Positions 24,267-34,252 of a DNA stretch of 64,000 nucleotides are shown in pieces. The position numbers and the translations under genes are program-made. Source of the DNA: Brachypodium distachyon (taxonomy: Eukaryota; Streptophyta; Magnoliopsida; Poales; Poaceae); NCBI RefSeq assembly GCF_000005505.3, contig NC_016135.3, positions 1,078,001 through 1,142,000 on the forward strand. Reading direction: 5' to 3'. The notes beneath the pieces were generated by a model. It saw only the letters and a list, made by a program, of their open reading frames with translations, did not search any database and was not told where the DNA came from. The stretch's first letter is position 1. Each line of letters opens with the position of its first letter.

Positions 24267-25180
24267 ATCCTGTTTCCTAGAGCTATCAATCCATACACCA
24301 CATTCACATTCACACGGCATTGAAATTGAAGGCTTGCCTGGTAAGTGTTTCTGGACTTTGTTCATGGCTAGGAAAATAAAAAAATAAAAAAATGGAGTTG
24401 TTGCTTTACTTAAGCCTCAAAGAATATCTTTGGTCCGTCCAGGCATATATAGACTGATGAGGCTAATGCACGGGAGGCAACGATGCTTTGGAAAATCAGT
24501 ACTGTTAATTTCTTGTAGTACTGTGTTTGATCAGTAGAGTTTTATTCCTATTAATTGTGAACTCGGTGCGCTGAAATTTTATTTGTGATTTCCAGCAAGA
24601 ATTCGAGAAAAAACTATTCTAGTGCTTCAGATGGACATTCCTGTCAAACCTGCAGTATTACTTCTTTGTTCCTCAAATATAATTAGCTGGCATCAATTAA
24701 TATCATGGTTGTTGCAACTACATTTTTTTGGGACCTTGTACTGAATGCTGCAATTAATATCATGGTCCTATCTACATGCATGCATGATCAGTGTAGCACC
24801 AGATACTGCAAACTGGTATCATTTATCTACATGCATGATCAGTGCCGATCGAAAAGACTTAGAATCTTGTTGAGATTTCGCTTAAGTTTTCTGAGATGTC
24901 TGTGGGGAACCAAAGTAATTTCAAAATTTCCAGAAACTTGGGCCATTTTGGTGACGACCTCAAAGGTGTCGCGTACGGCATGCATGCGCCAGATTTTCAA
25001 GCGGTGCATTATTGTAACAGTACAGTACGAGCAAGCAAATAATTGTACGAGTAGCAAAGCAGCACATGGGATGGGAGTTCCTGCCTGAATGTGGATACGC
25101 CTGACGGCAACCAGATCAACACTTAGCACCGCCCTAAAAATTGTCGGGGACAGTCCGGCGCCGGAGGAAAGGAGATCAAA
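24267..25180. other. Intergenic, no gene supported
   Basis: AT-rich sequence with short frames only. Nothing recognisable. Confidence 0.3.
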
Positions 25181-25184
25181 AGAA

Positions 25185-25676
25185 GTCTGTACTACGCACA
25201 AGATCTGCTACAGCAGGCCCGAAAGAACGGCGTGGCCGATGACAGACGCGGCCTGCAGGGGCTGGTGCAGCAGCTCAGTGCCACCAAGGCCGACCAGGCC
25301 GAGGACGCGCTGGACGAGCTCCACTACTTCATGATCCAAGACCAGCTCGACGGAACCCGGTACGCGGTGCCGGATCTGGGTGATCATGCTCGCCACGGTC
25401 GCCATGCTCTTCGCCACACCGTCAGTAACTGTCTTTCATGCTTTTCTTGTTCGCCTATGCACCAAGATCATGATCAAGCTGCTGCTGCTGTTACCCATAA
25501 ATCACGCAATCCAACCAACTCTGCTAGTGCTAGTAGTGGAACTAATGGACCAGCTGATAATTCGCCATTCGACAGAGTGGCAAATGTCCAAGAAAATTAA
25601 GTTGGTCATAGAGCAAATACTTCCCCTTTGTGACACGACAGATATTCCTTTGTATATAACCACGTTAGCAGATTAG
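25185..25676 (+). pseudogene. CNL resistance protein, N-terminal fragment
   Basis: The plus-strand frame reads GLQGLVQQLSATKADQAEDA and then LDELHYFMIQDQLDGTRYAV, followed by DNSPFDRVA. A shifted frame continues with MSKKIKLVIEQILPLCD. This follows the coiled-coil region of grass CC-NBS-LRR proteins, which have a 'DA(D/E)D.LDEL.YF.IQD.LDGT' block and later a 'FDR..MS.K...I.EQ..P.C' block. The frame change near 25580 and the absence of a P-loop or any NB-ARC or LRR sequence downstream make this an isolated remnant. It shares no long identity with the CNL pseudogene at 37-40 kb and belongs to a different CNL branch. Confidence 0.7.
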
Positions 25677-27228
25677 CTGCAGCAGCAACCACCTTGAGAA
25701 GATGAGCTACCCGCACCTCCAGCTTGGCCGGGACTACATATCCAACTTTGATTCCGTAAGGCTGCAAATTCGACAAAATATGTATTAGATCATACTCATG
25801 TGGCGGTAACAAGATACATGTTACAAGCAAGCAAAATATTTTGGAGAGCAGGACAAGGTTCCTGGTGGGCAAATGGCATTTTCACTATCAGAGAATTGCT
25901 AGTTTCCAGAAAAATGGTTTCTCTGCTAATCCTTGGACGCTAACAGGTAACAAGAGTGCAAGGTCTTAGTTGATAGCAAGTTTCAAGAGATCAAGGACAA
26001 ACAAGAGTGCAAGGTCTTAGTTGATAGCAAGTTTCAAGAGATCAAGGGCAAACAGGCACTCTTGTCTGCCAAATGTTGATCACCAGCTCGGTGTACTCAT
26101 GCAGCGCGATCTCGCAGATGTTGTCTGGATCCTTGGAGAGTTGGCCTACTGCGAGACTGAAACAGTAAAAAAACAAAACAAAGAGATCACAAGCTGATGC
26201 TAGAGACTAAACAGAGAAAACTGCGGCTCGATCCATTTCACTATTTGATAAAATCAACAAAAAAAAAATCAAATTCCGATTGTCATCTAATTGGAACCAC
26301 AACTTCGTTAGAACATGTACAATATATTTGACCAAAAACATCTAAAAGGATTGAGCCGTTTAATACAGATCTCAGAAAATTCAGGAAACCCTAGAGAAAG
26401 GAAAATTTTGAGGAACATTCAAATTCAATGATAACATACATGCACAAATCAATTGTTGATTCTTCATAGGTTTGCACTTACAATGACAGTAAAGATGAAG
26501 GTCGCTGGCAGTAGCTCGAGTCCCCTGGCTGTCAGCTACAACCTTCAAGCTGTTTTGCTTGCACAGCGGTCGCAAAATAGTTGGGTCGTGTAGTACTTTG
26601 CAGTATGTCAGGTGTTCTTGTGTGCGTTTGTTCCTGCTTGTGACTCGATAGGAGGACTTCGCTCACTGTCCGTAAAACTCTGTTTCAACTCTGCTTAGTG
26701 AAATACTGGTATGATGCTGTTCGAGAATAAAAAAGACACAGCCTTCAAGCATTGGCAAACAAAATGATAACACGTGAAAGAATGAGGGACACATGGTAAA
26801 GCACGACAATATCATAATCTGTTTCACAAGGCATGACTCAAAAGTTCTCTAAGCTTACTTTATAACATATATCTGCCTTCCTACCTAAAAACAGATGTGC
26901 GATTTCATTTTCTCTATGTTCTTCCTATTGATAAATCTATTATCCATGCTCATTAGGCATAATCAACATTTTTTCATCAGCAAGTTGAGAACCTATCATG
27001 ACACGATGTGCATACACATGGAGATTAAAGGACGCGCTGTTTACCTCATGGCCATTATTCCCTCAAACACCTCCTGCGCGAGTCTGATGTTGCAGATGGA
27101 AACTTAAAGATAGTAACTTGATATCAGGCATATAGTAACTCAATATCAGACAGAACATGATTTTAGCATTTTACAAATATAAATTAGCTGGACGAGCACC
27201 GTACAACTGGACAGATTTTCATTGATCT
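25677..27228. other. Intergenic with possible orphan exons
   Basis: Minus-strand frames at about 26075-26155 (VGQLSKDPDNICEIALHEYT, after a CTGTTTCAG acceptor) and at 25690-25770 (SNLQPYGIKVGYVVPAKLEV) look coding but are not identified. Elsewhere AT-rich and non-coding. Confidence 0.3.
25951..26052. repeat. 51-bp tandem duplication, two copies
   Basis: The unit beginning CAAGAGTGCAAGGTC and ending near GAGATCAAGG.CAA occurs twice in a row with one visible difference, so the duplication is recent. Confidence 0.9.
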
Positions 27229-27390
27229 GGCAGCCTGGTGCACGGAGCTCCCGCTTGCGCAGGGTCCGGAAAGTGTCCGACCACTTTGGGTCTTTTGTAC
27301 GCAGCCTTTACCTACATTTGTGCAAGAGGATGTTTTCAGGACTCGAGGTCACAAGGCAACAGCTCTACCTCTGCGCCAAGGCTCCCCTTC
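27229..27390 (-). mobile_element. Au-type SINE
   Basis: Read on the minus strand, the element opens GAAGGGGAGCCTTGGCGCAG (tRNA-like start with A box TGGCGCAGAGG). It continues through a B-box-like segment (GTGACCTCGAGTCCTG) and ends GGAGCTCCGTGCACCAGG. The word order matches the plant Au SINE family, which is transcribed by RNA polymerase III and moved by LINE enzymes. The B box is mutated. I could not define a target duplication. Confidence 0.8.
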
Positions 27391-27856
27391 TGGGCAATGA
27401 AATATATAGAAGCAAATTTAGCTGAACACACAAAGGCCCCAACGTCACTGTACAGTATTGTCAACATACAAAAGATCTTTCCTAGAAACATACAACAAAT
27501 GCTTTGATGTTCATGTACGAAAAGATTACAGCGTATACATGGAGGCCTAACAACATCTGACTACTTTCGTGGCCAACCACCTGCATAAATTCACAGGGTA
27601 CACACACATTCAGACAGGAGAAATGAAATGCATATGCATCTAATGGTAGATCAGATAAGATGGAGATGTCACCGGGCAAAAGAAACATATTACTAATAAA
27701 AATGTTGTTGCCAACTCGGAACTCTTACACAAGAAAACATAGGGAAGGCAATACATTAACTTAGTCCCAATTGAGTGTAGACATTATTTTAAATAAACAT
27801 ATAGAAAGGCAAGAGAGTCACAACTGAGAGAAAACTAAACATTAATACCACGACAT
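27391..27856. other. 3' flank of the DUF1668-like gene
   Basis: Non-coding. The 'GTATTGTCAACATACAA' block near 27457 recurs at about 32304, next to the second gene copy, so the duplicated unit reaches this far. Confidence 0.5.
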
Positions 27857-28945
27857 TCAAAGCCAAAATGCCACAGGATTCACATTGCAAGGTGCTTCCA
27901 CAGGCACCTCGTAGGATTGCACCGCACTCTTGGCAGCCGTCAGGTCTCCATTCATGTCAGAGCTGAGAGAGAATGTCGTCAAACGACAACATGAGCTTAG
28001 GGGGCATTTGTCTGTCTGATCCAGCTGTTTCCACTCCTCCAGCCACTTGTGCACATCCCCATTGCTGGCGCATGACTCCACAAGACAGAACCTGCTTTCT
28101 CCCAAGTAGACTAGTGTAGTGCCTAAAAGACTCTCATCTGGGTCCTTGCTTGACAGATTCTCCTCGCTGAACCACACATGTTTATCATCACCGCCTAACC
28201 ACCTGCAGAAGCAGAGGTGGCCTTTGAAGGCGTCTGCGTCTTTTGGGAGCCCAACAAAGACGTCCAGGCCATGGACAAAGCTTGCGTGGCCGGAGAATGG
28301 CAGCGGCCACTCGACGCGCTTTTTCCACTCTTGATGCAGGGTGTCAAAGGCGAAGGTCGCGGCGGCGGTGCTGGCGAGGATGGTCCGTCCATCCGAGTCC
28401 ACGGCGTAGGAGGTGACGTCCATACTACTGAATGTCGGCATCGGGAGGTCGCGCCACGACCACTCGCCGATCTGGTGTCGGTATTCAAATTCCAGCCGCG
28501 GGGGCCAGAGCGGCTTCATGGAGAGCGTCTTGAAGGTCTCCATGTCCAGAGCGAATATCTCCTCGTCGCCGACGGGGATGTAGATGGGATCCTCCGGATA
28601 CAACTCCCCAGGGGCAAAGTTGACGCCCCGCGAGCGGACGTCGACGATGGGCAGGATGCCACCGGGCACCGGAGGGTCGACAAAATCATCCCTGGGATGC
28701 GTCGCCAGGATCTTAGTGCCAACGGCGGCGAAGAACTCGGGACACCCACGCGCGGCCTCCAAGCGGATGAAAGGAGGCGGCAAGCTTTGCCGCTGCTCAG
28801 CGCCGGCATCCGACAAGGTTAGCTCGCGGATGCTGTAGCCCAACTCCCAGTCATCAAAGATGAGGTAAAGGTGCTGCTGCTGCCCCGTCGGCTTTGACGT
28901 AAGAGGGGCATCACGCTCACCGCGACTTGGCTTCGACAATGGCAT
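27857..28945 (-). CDS. DUF1668-like protein, copy A
   Basis: A single open frame of 362 codons on the minus strand, chosen from ATG 28945 because it is the first ATG in frame and aligns with the start of copy B. The protein has an N-terminal HLYLIFDDWELGYSIREL block and a central segment FFAAVGTKILATHP followed by LPIVDVRSRGV. Next come LDMETFKTLSMKPLWPP, SYAVDSDGRTILAST and FAFDTLHQEWK, then HGLDVFVGLP and a C-terminal RLTTFSLSSDMNGDLT ending in PVAFWL. These match the expanded grass family that I believe is Pfam DUF1668, of unknown function. No signal peptide or membrane span is seen. It pairs with the diverged copy B at 32.3 kb. The upstream frame lacks an ATG, and a 5'-UTR intron is possible. 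Confidence 0.75.
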   Translation of the reverse strand: MPLSKPSRGERDAPLTSKPTGQQQHLYLIFDDWELGYSIRELTLSDAGAEQRQSLPPPFIRLEAARGCPEFFAAVGTKILATHPRDDFVDPPVPGGILPIVDVRSRGVNFAPGELYPEDPIYIPVGDEEIFALDMETFKTLSMKPLWPPRLEFEYRHQIGEWSWRDLPMPTFSSMDVTSYAVDSDGRTILASTAAATFAFDTLHQEWKKRVEWPLPFSGHASFVHGLDVFVGLPKDADAFKGHLCFCRWLGGDDKHVWFSEENLSSKDPDESLLGTTLVYLGESRFCLVESCASNGDVHKWLEEWKQLDQTDKCPLSSCCRLTTFSLSSDMNGDLTAAKSAVQSYEVPVEAPCNVNPVAFWL

Positions 28946-29279
28946 CCTATACACAACAACCGGCGCGCCAATACTCAGATCTGATTCCTTGGATTTGGCC
29001 ACAAGTCGGAATTGACCTTGATTCCTGCAATTCGAATACGAAGAATCGATTAACAAACGGAAGCCCAATCCTCCCACTGCAACCCAACCCCCAATCCGAC
29101 AAATCCAAGTATCCAAATCTGAATCGGGGGCAACAGAGAAGAAGAAATCGCAGGTACGCACCTACAAGAGGAATATGGTGCGGCGGCGACTGACAGTCGG
29201 AGTGGCTTAGCAGTTGATCGTGATGGGCAAAGGCGTCCGCGGCGGAGGCCGGAGACGATGTCAAAAAAATTGTACAAAT

Positions 29280-29556
29280 ATTATTTATTTTGTTATGACT
29301 TATTTTATCATTAGAGATACTTTAGTAATGATTTATTTATTTCATGATTTGCAAAAGAAATTGAATAAAACGAATGGTCAAACACGAAGAGGGACAACTA
29401 CGGCACAATTGTACAATATTCATTCCCTTGCCATCATGTTCAGTTGGTAATTATTTTCAGCTACAAACCTTTTCATCACTTTTTCCCCAAAAATGATCCA
29501 CCGACTTTATACTGTTCACATTTTCAGGAACTAAAATGTACTCCCTCCGGTTCCTG
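29280..29556. other. AT-rich spacer with half a MITE terminus
   Basis: Non-coding. A single Stowaway-like end, TACTCCCTCCGGTTCC, sits at about 29538, directly at the edge of the gag remnant. No partner end is visible. Confidence 0.4.
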
Positions 29557-31102
29557 CGTGGCCACTGTTTCTTCTTGTCGGGCCCGCGGAAGTTGTCGTT
29601 TCGACTCCTTTCTTGCTGGTTAGAGCCTGACGGTGCTGCGGCTACGATAAATTCGGGTGCTCTTGCTTCCTTGAAGGAGCGACCCTTACGTTTCTTCCTG
29701 TCGTTGTGCCTGTGACCACGATCCGAGTTGGGCTCGGGAGAACGTCGGCGGTCGTTGCGGACTGAGTCCTCACCGTCAGTCCACCGGTTGACGATTTTCA
29801 TGAGATAATTGATGGTGGTGGGTCGGACGCGGCCTAACCTTTTCATCACTCGATAGCACTCTCGTCCGAGATTTCCTCGGCTCCGTGCTTGATGGTGGTG
29901 TAGCGTCGAGTGTAGGTGCGGATGGTTTCACCCTCCTACTGGGTGCAGGCTCGGAGCTCTTCGAGTGAGGTTGGCCGCTTGTAGGTCGACCTGAAGTTGC
30001 GGGTGAAAGCTTCCTTCAGTTCTTCCCAAGAGCCAATTTCTCCGTCAGGTAGGCTGGTCAACCAGGTGCGAGCTGTGCTCCCGAGTTGCAGCCGCAGACA
30101 TTGCATGGCTGTGTTTTTGGTGCCTCGTTGGCACTAGACTCCGGTCAGATAGTCCTCTAACCAGGTTCTAGGCTCAAGGGTGCCATCGTACTTGGCGATG
30201 TCGGCTAGCAATTTGAAGTTCCTTGGCAACCTTGATCGGCGGATGTGACGGGCGAAACAAGGTGCGCCACAATATTCGGCTTCGCCTCCTGAGTCGGGGG
30301 ACCGGTCTGGTCGGTCGACTTGAGGTCGTCGGCGATTATGGTCGTGGTTTCGGGGTGGGCGTTCGTGACGAGGGTAACGGTCAGCCCGTGGGTCGACTTC
30401 TCCCCAGGGTGGGGTCCTGCTAGTTCGTGGGGGTGGCCTTCGATTTTCAGTAGTCGAATTGGCCAAGGCGGTCAATCCTTCTATGAGTTTCTTTTGCAGA
30501 TCAGCCCGCGGGTCGCCGTCGGCTGGCTTGATTGTCTCCAGGTATGTGCGCGTGGCAATATGGAGTGCCCTCGGAGTCTCGTAGATAGTTTCACCATGTC
30601 CATCGGCTGATCTGAAGTTGGATGCTAGGTTCCTGGACAGGTGATTCCTATCTGATTCAGGTAAGTCTCTGAATTTGGTTCTGTGACGACGCCTCCTATG
30701 CCTTGGAGAAGGTGAATAATCGGATGACTCGGTAAATGAGTCCTCAGTGAAGAAACCATCGATCTCTTTCTCCTTGGCTTCTAGCGCTGCTTTCTTTCTT
30801 TTGAGGCTCTCGTTTTCATCGGACAGAGGTCGGTGGTACAGAGCCAACTCTGCGGGAGTCGGGTTGTCCATGATTTGTCCTTCCTGTAAGGCCTTGTTGA
30901 CTCGATCGGCCTCTTCAGGCGTGCACTCAATCTGAGGCCTGCGAGTCACGTCAGCGAAAGTCTCGCCGATTTCGTTGGCTGCCGGAGCTGCCATGCAAAC
31001 CTGAGCGGTGGTGTGTAGAGGAAGTGGGCGGCTGCCGTAGTAGCTTCCCTGAGTAGTTGTCGGAGAATTTTTCCGTGTCGTCGGAATCGTGGTCGATCTC
31101 AT
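29557..31102 (-). mobile_element. Gypsy-type LTR retrotransposon gag remnant
   Basis: Minus-strand ATG 31102 opens a 322-codon frame. It has a charged, Arg-rich N-terminal part (PRHRRRRHRTKFRDLPESD), a basic linker, and the start of a retrotransposon gag capsid domain (FKLLADIAKYDGTLEPRTWL then EDYLTGV). The frame ends at 30134, but capsid homology continues in other frames to about 29850, with an internal TAG near 29940. An Arg-rich tail follows at 29560-29849. No protease, RT or LTR is found, so this is a dead fragment. It separates the two DUF1668-like copies. Confidence 0.75.
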
Positions 31103-31189
31103 TGTCGTGAAGTTCTGGCCGAGAATCGACTCCTCGTGTTGGTGAGAATCAGTAAGACTCAGAGATTGGATCTGAGTCGGCGAGGGCAG

Positions 31190-31320
31190 GAATTCCTCAG
31201 CAAGAGCAGCCAGACATGGCTGGGACTCCTCAGCGGGAGCAGGCGGATCTGGCTGGGACTCCTCAACAGAAGCAGTCGGATCTGGCTGGGACTCCTTAGT
31301 GGGAGTAGTCGGATCTGGCA
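31190..31320. repeat. 33-bp tandem repeat
   Basis: Three full units and parts of a fourth, each starting near GA.CTGGCTGGGACTCCT, with boundaries at about 31213, 31246, 31279 and 31312. It lies just upstream of gag, so it is probably the repeated leader of the same gypsy element. Confidence 0.85.
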
Positions 31321-32309
31321 GTCAAAGGATGCCAGATTTGTCGGCTCGGAGATTAAAGTCTCTGAACATGAGATCCACGGCAGTGGTGAGCGAGTCGAAG
31401 ATCGCACGCTTGGCCGGTTCGCCGAATTTCAAGGGGACGTGTGCAACAGGTAGAATTCAAAACAGTAAATTGAATGACCGGCCGAAATGACAGCACGCAC
31501 GTCTCATTTGTTGTTATCACTATACTGATCATGTAAGCATGCGCTGCTCTGCTGAACTTCATGGTTTTTGGTAAAATGTTAAGTGTGTCATACGTTTCCT
31601 CTGGAACAGATTAGAGGCACAAGATAAGATATAACTTGAACCTTTTTCTATGGAGTATTTTCCTTTTGTGAATCCCTGTGAAGTATTAAAAGATGACAAG
31701 CTAATCAAAGGTTATGTATGCTTTACTACTTCTCTTTGAGTCAAACATAGCTCAGTGCATGAGCGATTCTGATGCTTTCATCACTTGTAGCTGTCTCTTC
31801 TCTCTTTTGCTTCAATATACCACCTTCAGTGCCTTTGTGCAGGATGCTCAGAGCAAGGAAAGCTTACAGTACAAGGTGGTGCACCCGGAGGAGATTCTTA
31901 GAAGCTTAAAGTCATCACTGAGGATTGAACATATTCCAAAGTTCTTTCATCTCAATTTATATATTCTTGCTCCTTTCTTATAAAGATCTAAAAACGGAGT
32001 ATGTAGTCCTTGCTTAATGCTTCATTCAACATGACAGGCAAAACCTTCAAGATTGGACAGATTGTCCAGGGCAAGGGTCATTTCACCAATGAAGCTCATG
32101 TTGCCGTCATTTATCTTATGTCCACAGGACATGGTGTCAGTGAATGATGCAGCTGCTCCAGGCCCTGATTCGCTAGGCTTGTTTTCAGTTTTGCTTTTGC
32201 TAAGTAAATATTTGATAGCACTTCTGTGAGCCCTGATATTGCTCGACATAAGAGGCTCATGTTGTTATAAGGTTTAGTGAGCCCTGATATTAATGCTAGT
32301 TGAGTATTG
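31321..32309. other. Intergenic with a possible orphan exon
   Basis: The plus-strand segment at 31843-31944 reads DAQSKESLQYKVVHPEEILR after a TTTGTGCAG acceptor, then SLKSSLRIEHIPK. It looks like one exon of an unidentified gene, without neighbours. Otherwise non-coding. Confidence 0.3.
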
Positions 32310-33467
32310 TCAACATACAATAAGATCTTTGCTACAAAACATACAAGTCTCACCAGTCGTCAGGTCTCCATTGTTGTCAAAGCTGAGAGAGAATGTCGTC
32401 AAACGGTAAAGATACCCATCATGCATGCTTCCGGACACGCCATCCCCGTCATCCACATTCTTCTTGAGCTGATCACAACTGCCACTCCCCTCATCCACAC
32501 ACTTGACCAGCTGATCACACTCCTCCAGCCGCATGTTGACAGATTTGCCTTTTGTAATGGAGACGCACTCCACAAGACAAAACCCAGGCTCACTTCCTCC
32601 TCCCAAGTAGACGAGTGTAGCGCGTATATGACTCTCAGCTGGGTCCTTGCTCAACAGATTCTCCTTGCTGGGCCTCACGTTTTCATCGTCACCGACCAAC
32701 TTCCTGCAGAAGCAGAGGTGGCCATAGGTGTCTGGGGCTTTTGAGAGCCCGACAAAGATGTCTAGAGCATGGACATAGTTTGCAGGGCCGGCGAATGGCA
32801 GCGAACAATTGGAGGATTGTTTCCATTCACTATTGACAATGTCGAAGGCGAAGGTGGCAGAATCGGTGCTGGCGAAGATGGTCCGTCCATCGGAGCCTAC
32901 GGCAAAGGAGGTGACGTCCTCGCTCTCTACCGGCGGCGGCGGGAGGGTGCACCACGACCACTCCTGCAGGGGGCAGAGTGGCTTCATGGAGAGCATCCTG
33001 AACCAGTCCATTTCCAGAGAGAATACCTCGTTGCCGACGGTGATCAAGATGGGCAGTCCTGGATGCAACAGACCAGGGCCAAACCTGACGGCTAGCGAGC
33101 GGACGTCGACGATGGTCAGGATCCATTCAGGGACCGGGGCATTCCCAAGGTCAGTCCTGTAATGCGCCGCGATGATGTTAGTGCCAACGGCGGCGAACAA
33201 CATGGGCTCCTGACGCGTGGCCTCCAAGCGGAGGAGAGGAGGCGGCAAGCGCTTATGAACAGGCCGACGCATGCTCGGCTGATGGGGAGAGCGGCGGGGC
33301 AACTCTAGCTTGCGGATGCTGTAGCCCCACGGCCAGTCATCAAAGATGAGGTAAAGGTGCTGCCCCGTCGGCTCTGACGTACGAGGGGCATCACGCTCAC
33401 CGAGACTTGGCTTCCCCGTCGGAAGAGGGGCATCATGCTCACCGCGACTTCCCTCCGGCCATGGCAT
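32310..33467 (-). CDS. DUF1668-like protein, copy B, C-terminus replaced
   Basis: An open frame of 385 codons on the minus strand from ATG 33467. It shares the family blocks of copy A: HLYLIFDDWPWGYSIRKLEL, LFAAVGTNIIAAHYRTDLG, LTIVDVRSLAVRFGPGLLHP, FRMLSMKPLCP, SFAVGSDGRTIFAST, HALDIFVGLS and RLTTFSLSFDNNGDLTTG. After NGDLTTG the frame runs into TCMFCSKDLIVC-stop, where copy A has a normal tail ending in AFWL. The junction lies where a deletion joined the coding end to 3'-flank DNA shared with copy A. It also has a longer insert (KGKSVNMRLEECDQLVKCVD...) not seen in A. It may be functional, but the altered tail makes decay likely. Confidence 0.6.
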   Translation of the reverse strand: MPWPEGSRGEHDAPLPTGKPSLGERDAPRTSEPTGQHLYLIFDDWPWGYSIRKLELPRRSPHQPSMRRPVHKRLPPPLLRLEATRQEPMLFAAVGTNIIAAHYRTDLGNAPVPEWILTIVDVRSLAVRFGPGLLHPGLPILITVGNEVFSLEMDWFRMLSMKPLCPLQEWSWCTLPPPPVESEDVTSFAVGSDGRTIFASTDSATFAFDIVNSEWKQSSNCSLPFAGPANYVHALDIFVGLSKAPDTYGHLCFCRKLVGDDENVRPSKENLLSKDPAESHIRATLVYLGGGSEPGFCLVECVSITKGKSVNMRLEECDQLVKCVDEGSGSCDQLKKNVDDGDGVSGSMHDGYLYRLTTFSLSFDNNGDLTTGETCMFCSKDLIVC

Positions 33468-33599
33468 CCTACACACACGAACCGGCGAGCAAAGACTCGG
33501 ATCTGATTCCTTGGATTTGCATACAAAAGAATCTGAAGGAGAAGAAATCGCACCTACAAGCGGTGGATGGTTCGGCGGCGACTCACGATCGGAGTGGCG

Positions 33600-34252
33600 T
33601 TGCAGTTGATTGTGTTGGGATTGGCGGCTTATATTCTACGACGAGTCCAGTCAGCCATGGCGCTCGCAATTCATCCCCTACGCCCAGGCTCCGACTAGCC
33701 CTCGCTCTCTCACGGATGGACGGAGGTGGAAGATGATAAGAAATACAAGTTTTCTTTCCGGCGACAAACGCCCAGCGCACAGACGCCTTGTATTTAGCAG
33801 CAGTACACGGGTGGAGGCTATATACGCGCGGCTCATGCCCACCTCGCTCGCGATCCGCTCTCCCAGGCCGCGCGCACGACGCGGCCAGCTCCAACAGAAT
33901 GCCAAGGCTACACCAGTGTCCGACCTGAACCCGAACACACGCGCACACACACATGGCAGTTCGCTACGTGGCAGTGTAGATTGGCCCAGGAATTCGTCTC
34001 TGCCAAGTATCTTCTGCTTCCTTTGAAACACACCAAATTAAACATGCTGTTCTTCTTCCATTTGTACATTGCTACGTATGCCTTATTTAATTGACATATT
34101 TCTGTGTGCATTGACCTGCCTTGATGCTTGTATTATTTCAGCATCACATACGTGGATGCACAACTTTCAGGTACTGTCACACTGCATTCTCATTAGAATG
34201 CTGCATTTGCTGCACTCATGTTGTATCTTTACATTTCCTCTTGGTTTTTCAG
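33600..34252. other. Intergenic between copy B and the Hsp70 relic
   Basis: GC-rich up to about 33960, then AT-rich. A short segment (34142-34170) is bounded by acceptor- and donor-like sites and could be a 5' exon of the Hsp70-like locus. No other gene is supported. Confidence 0.3.

Noticed and set aside
27229..27390. tRNA gene
   Set aside because: Only the promoter boxes resemble a tRNA. The whole element fits an Au-type SINE and has no cloverleaf.
29161..29161. An extended start for DUF1668-like copy A
   Set aside because: The codon is GTG, the added residues have no counterpart in copy B, and the first ATG is 28945.
31190..31320. 33-bp repeats considered as a CRISPR array
   Set aside because: Units are contiguous without spacers, the genome is a plant's, and they belong to a gypsy leader.
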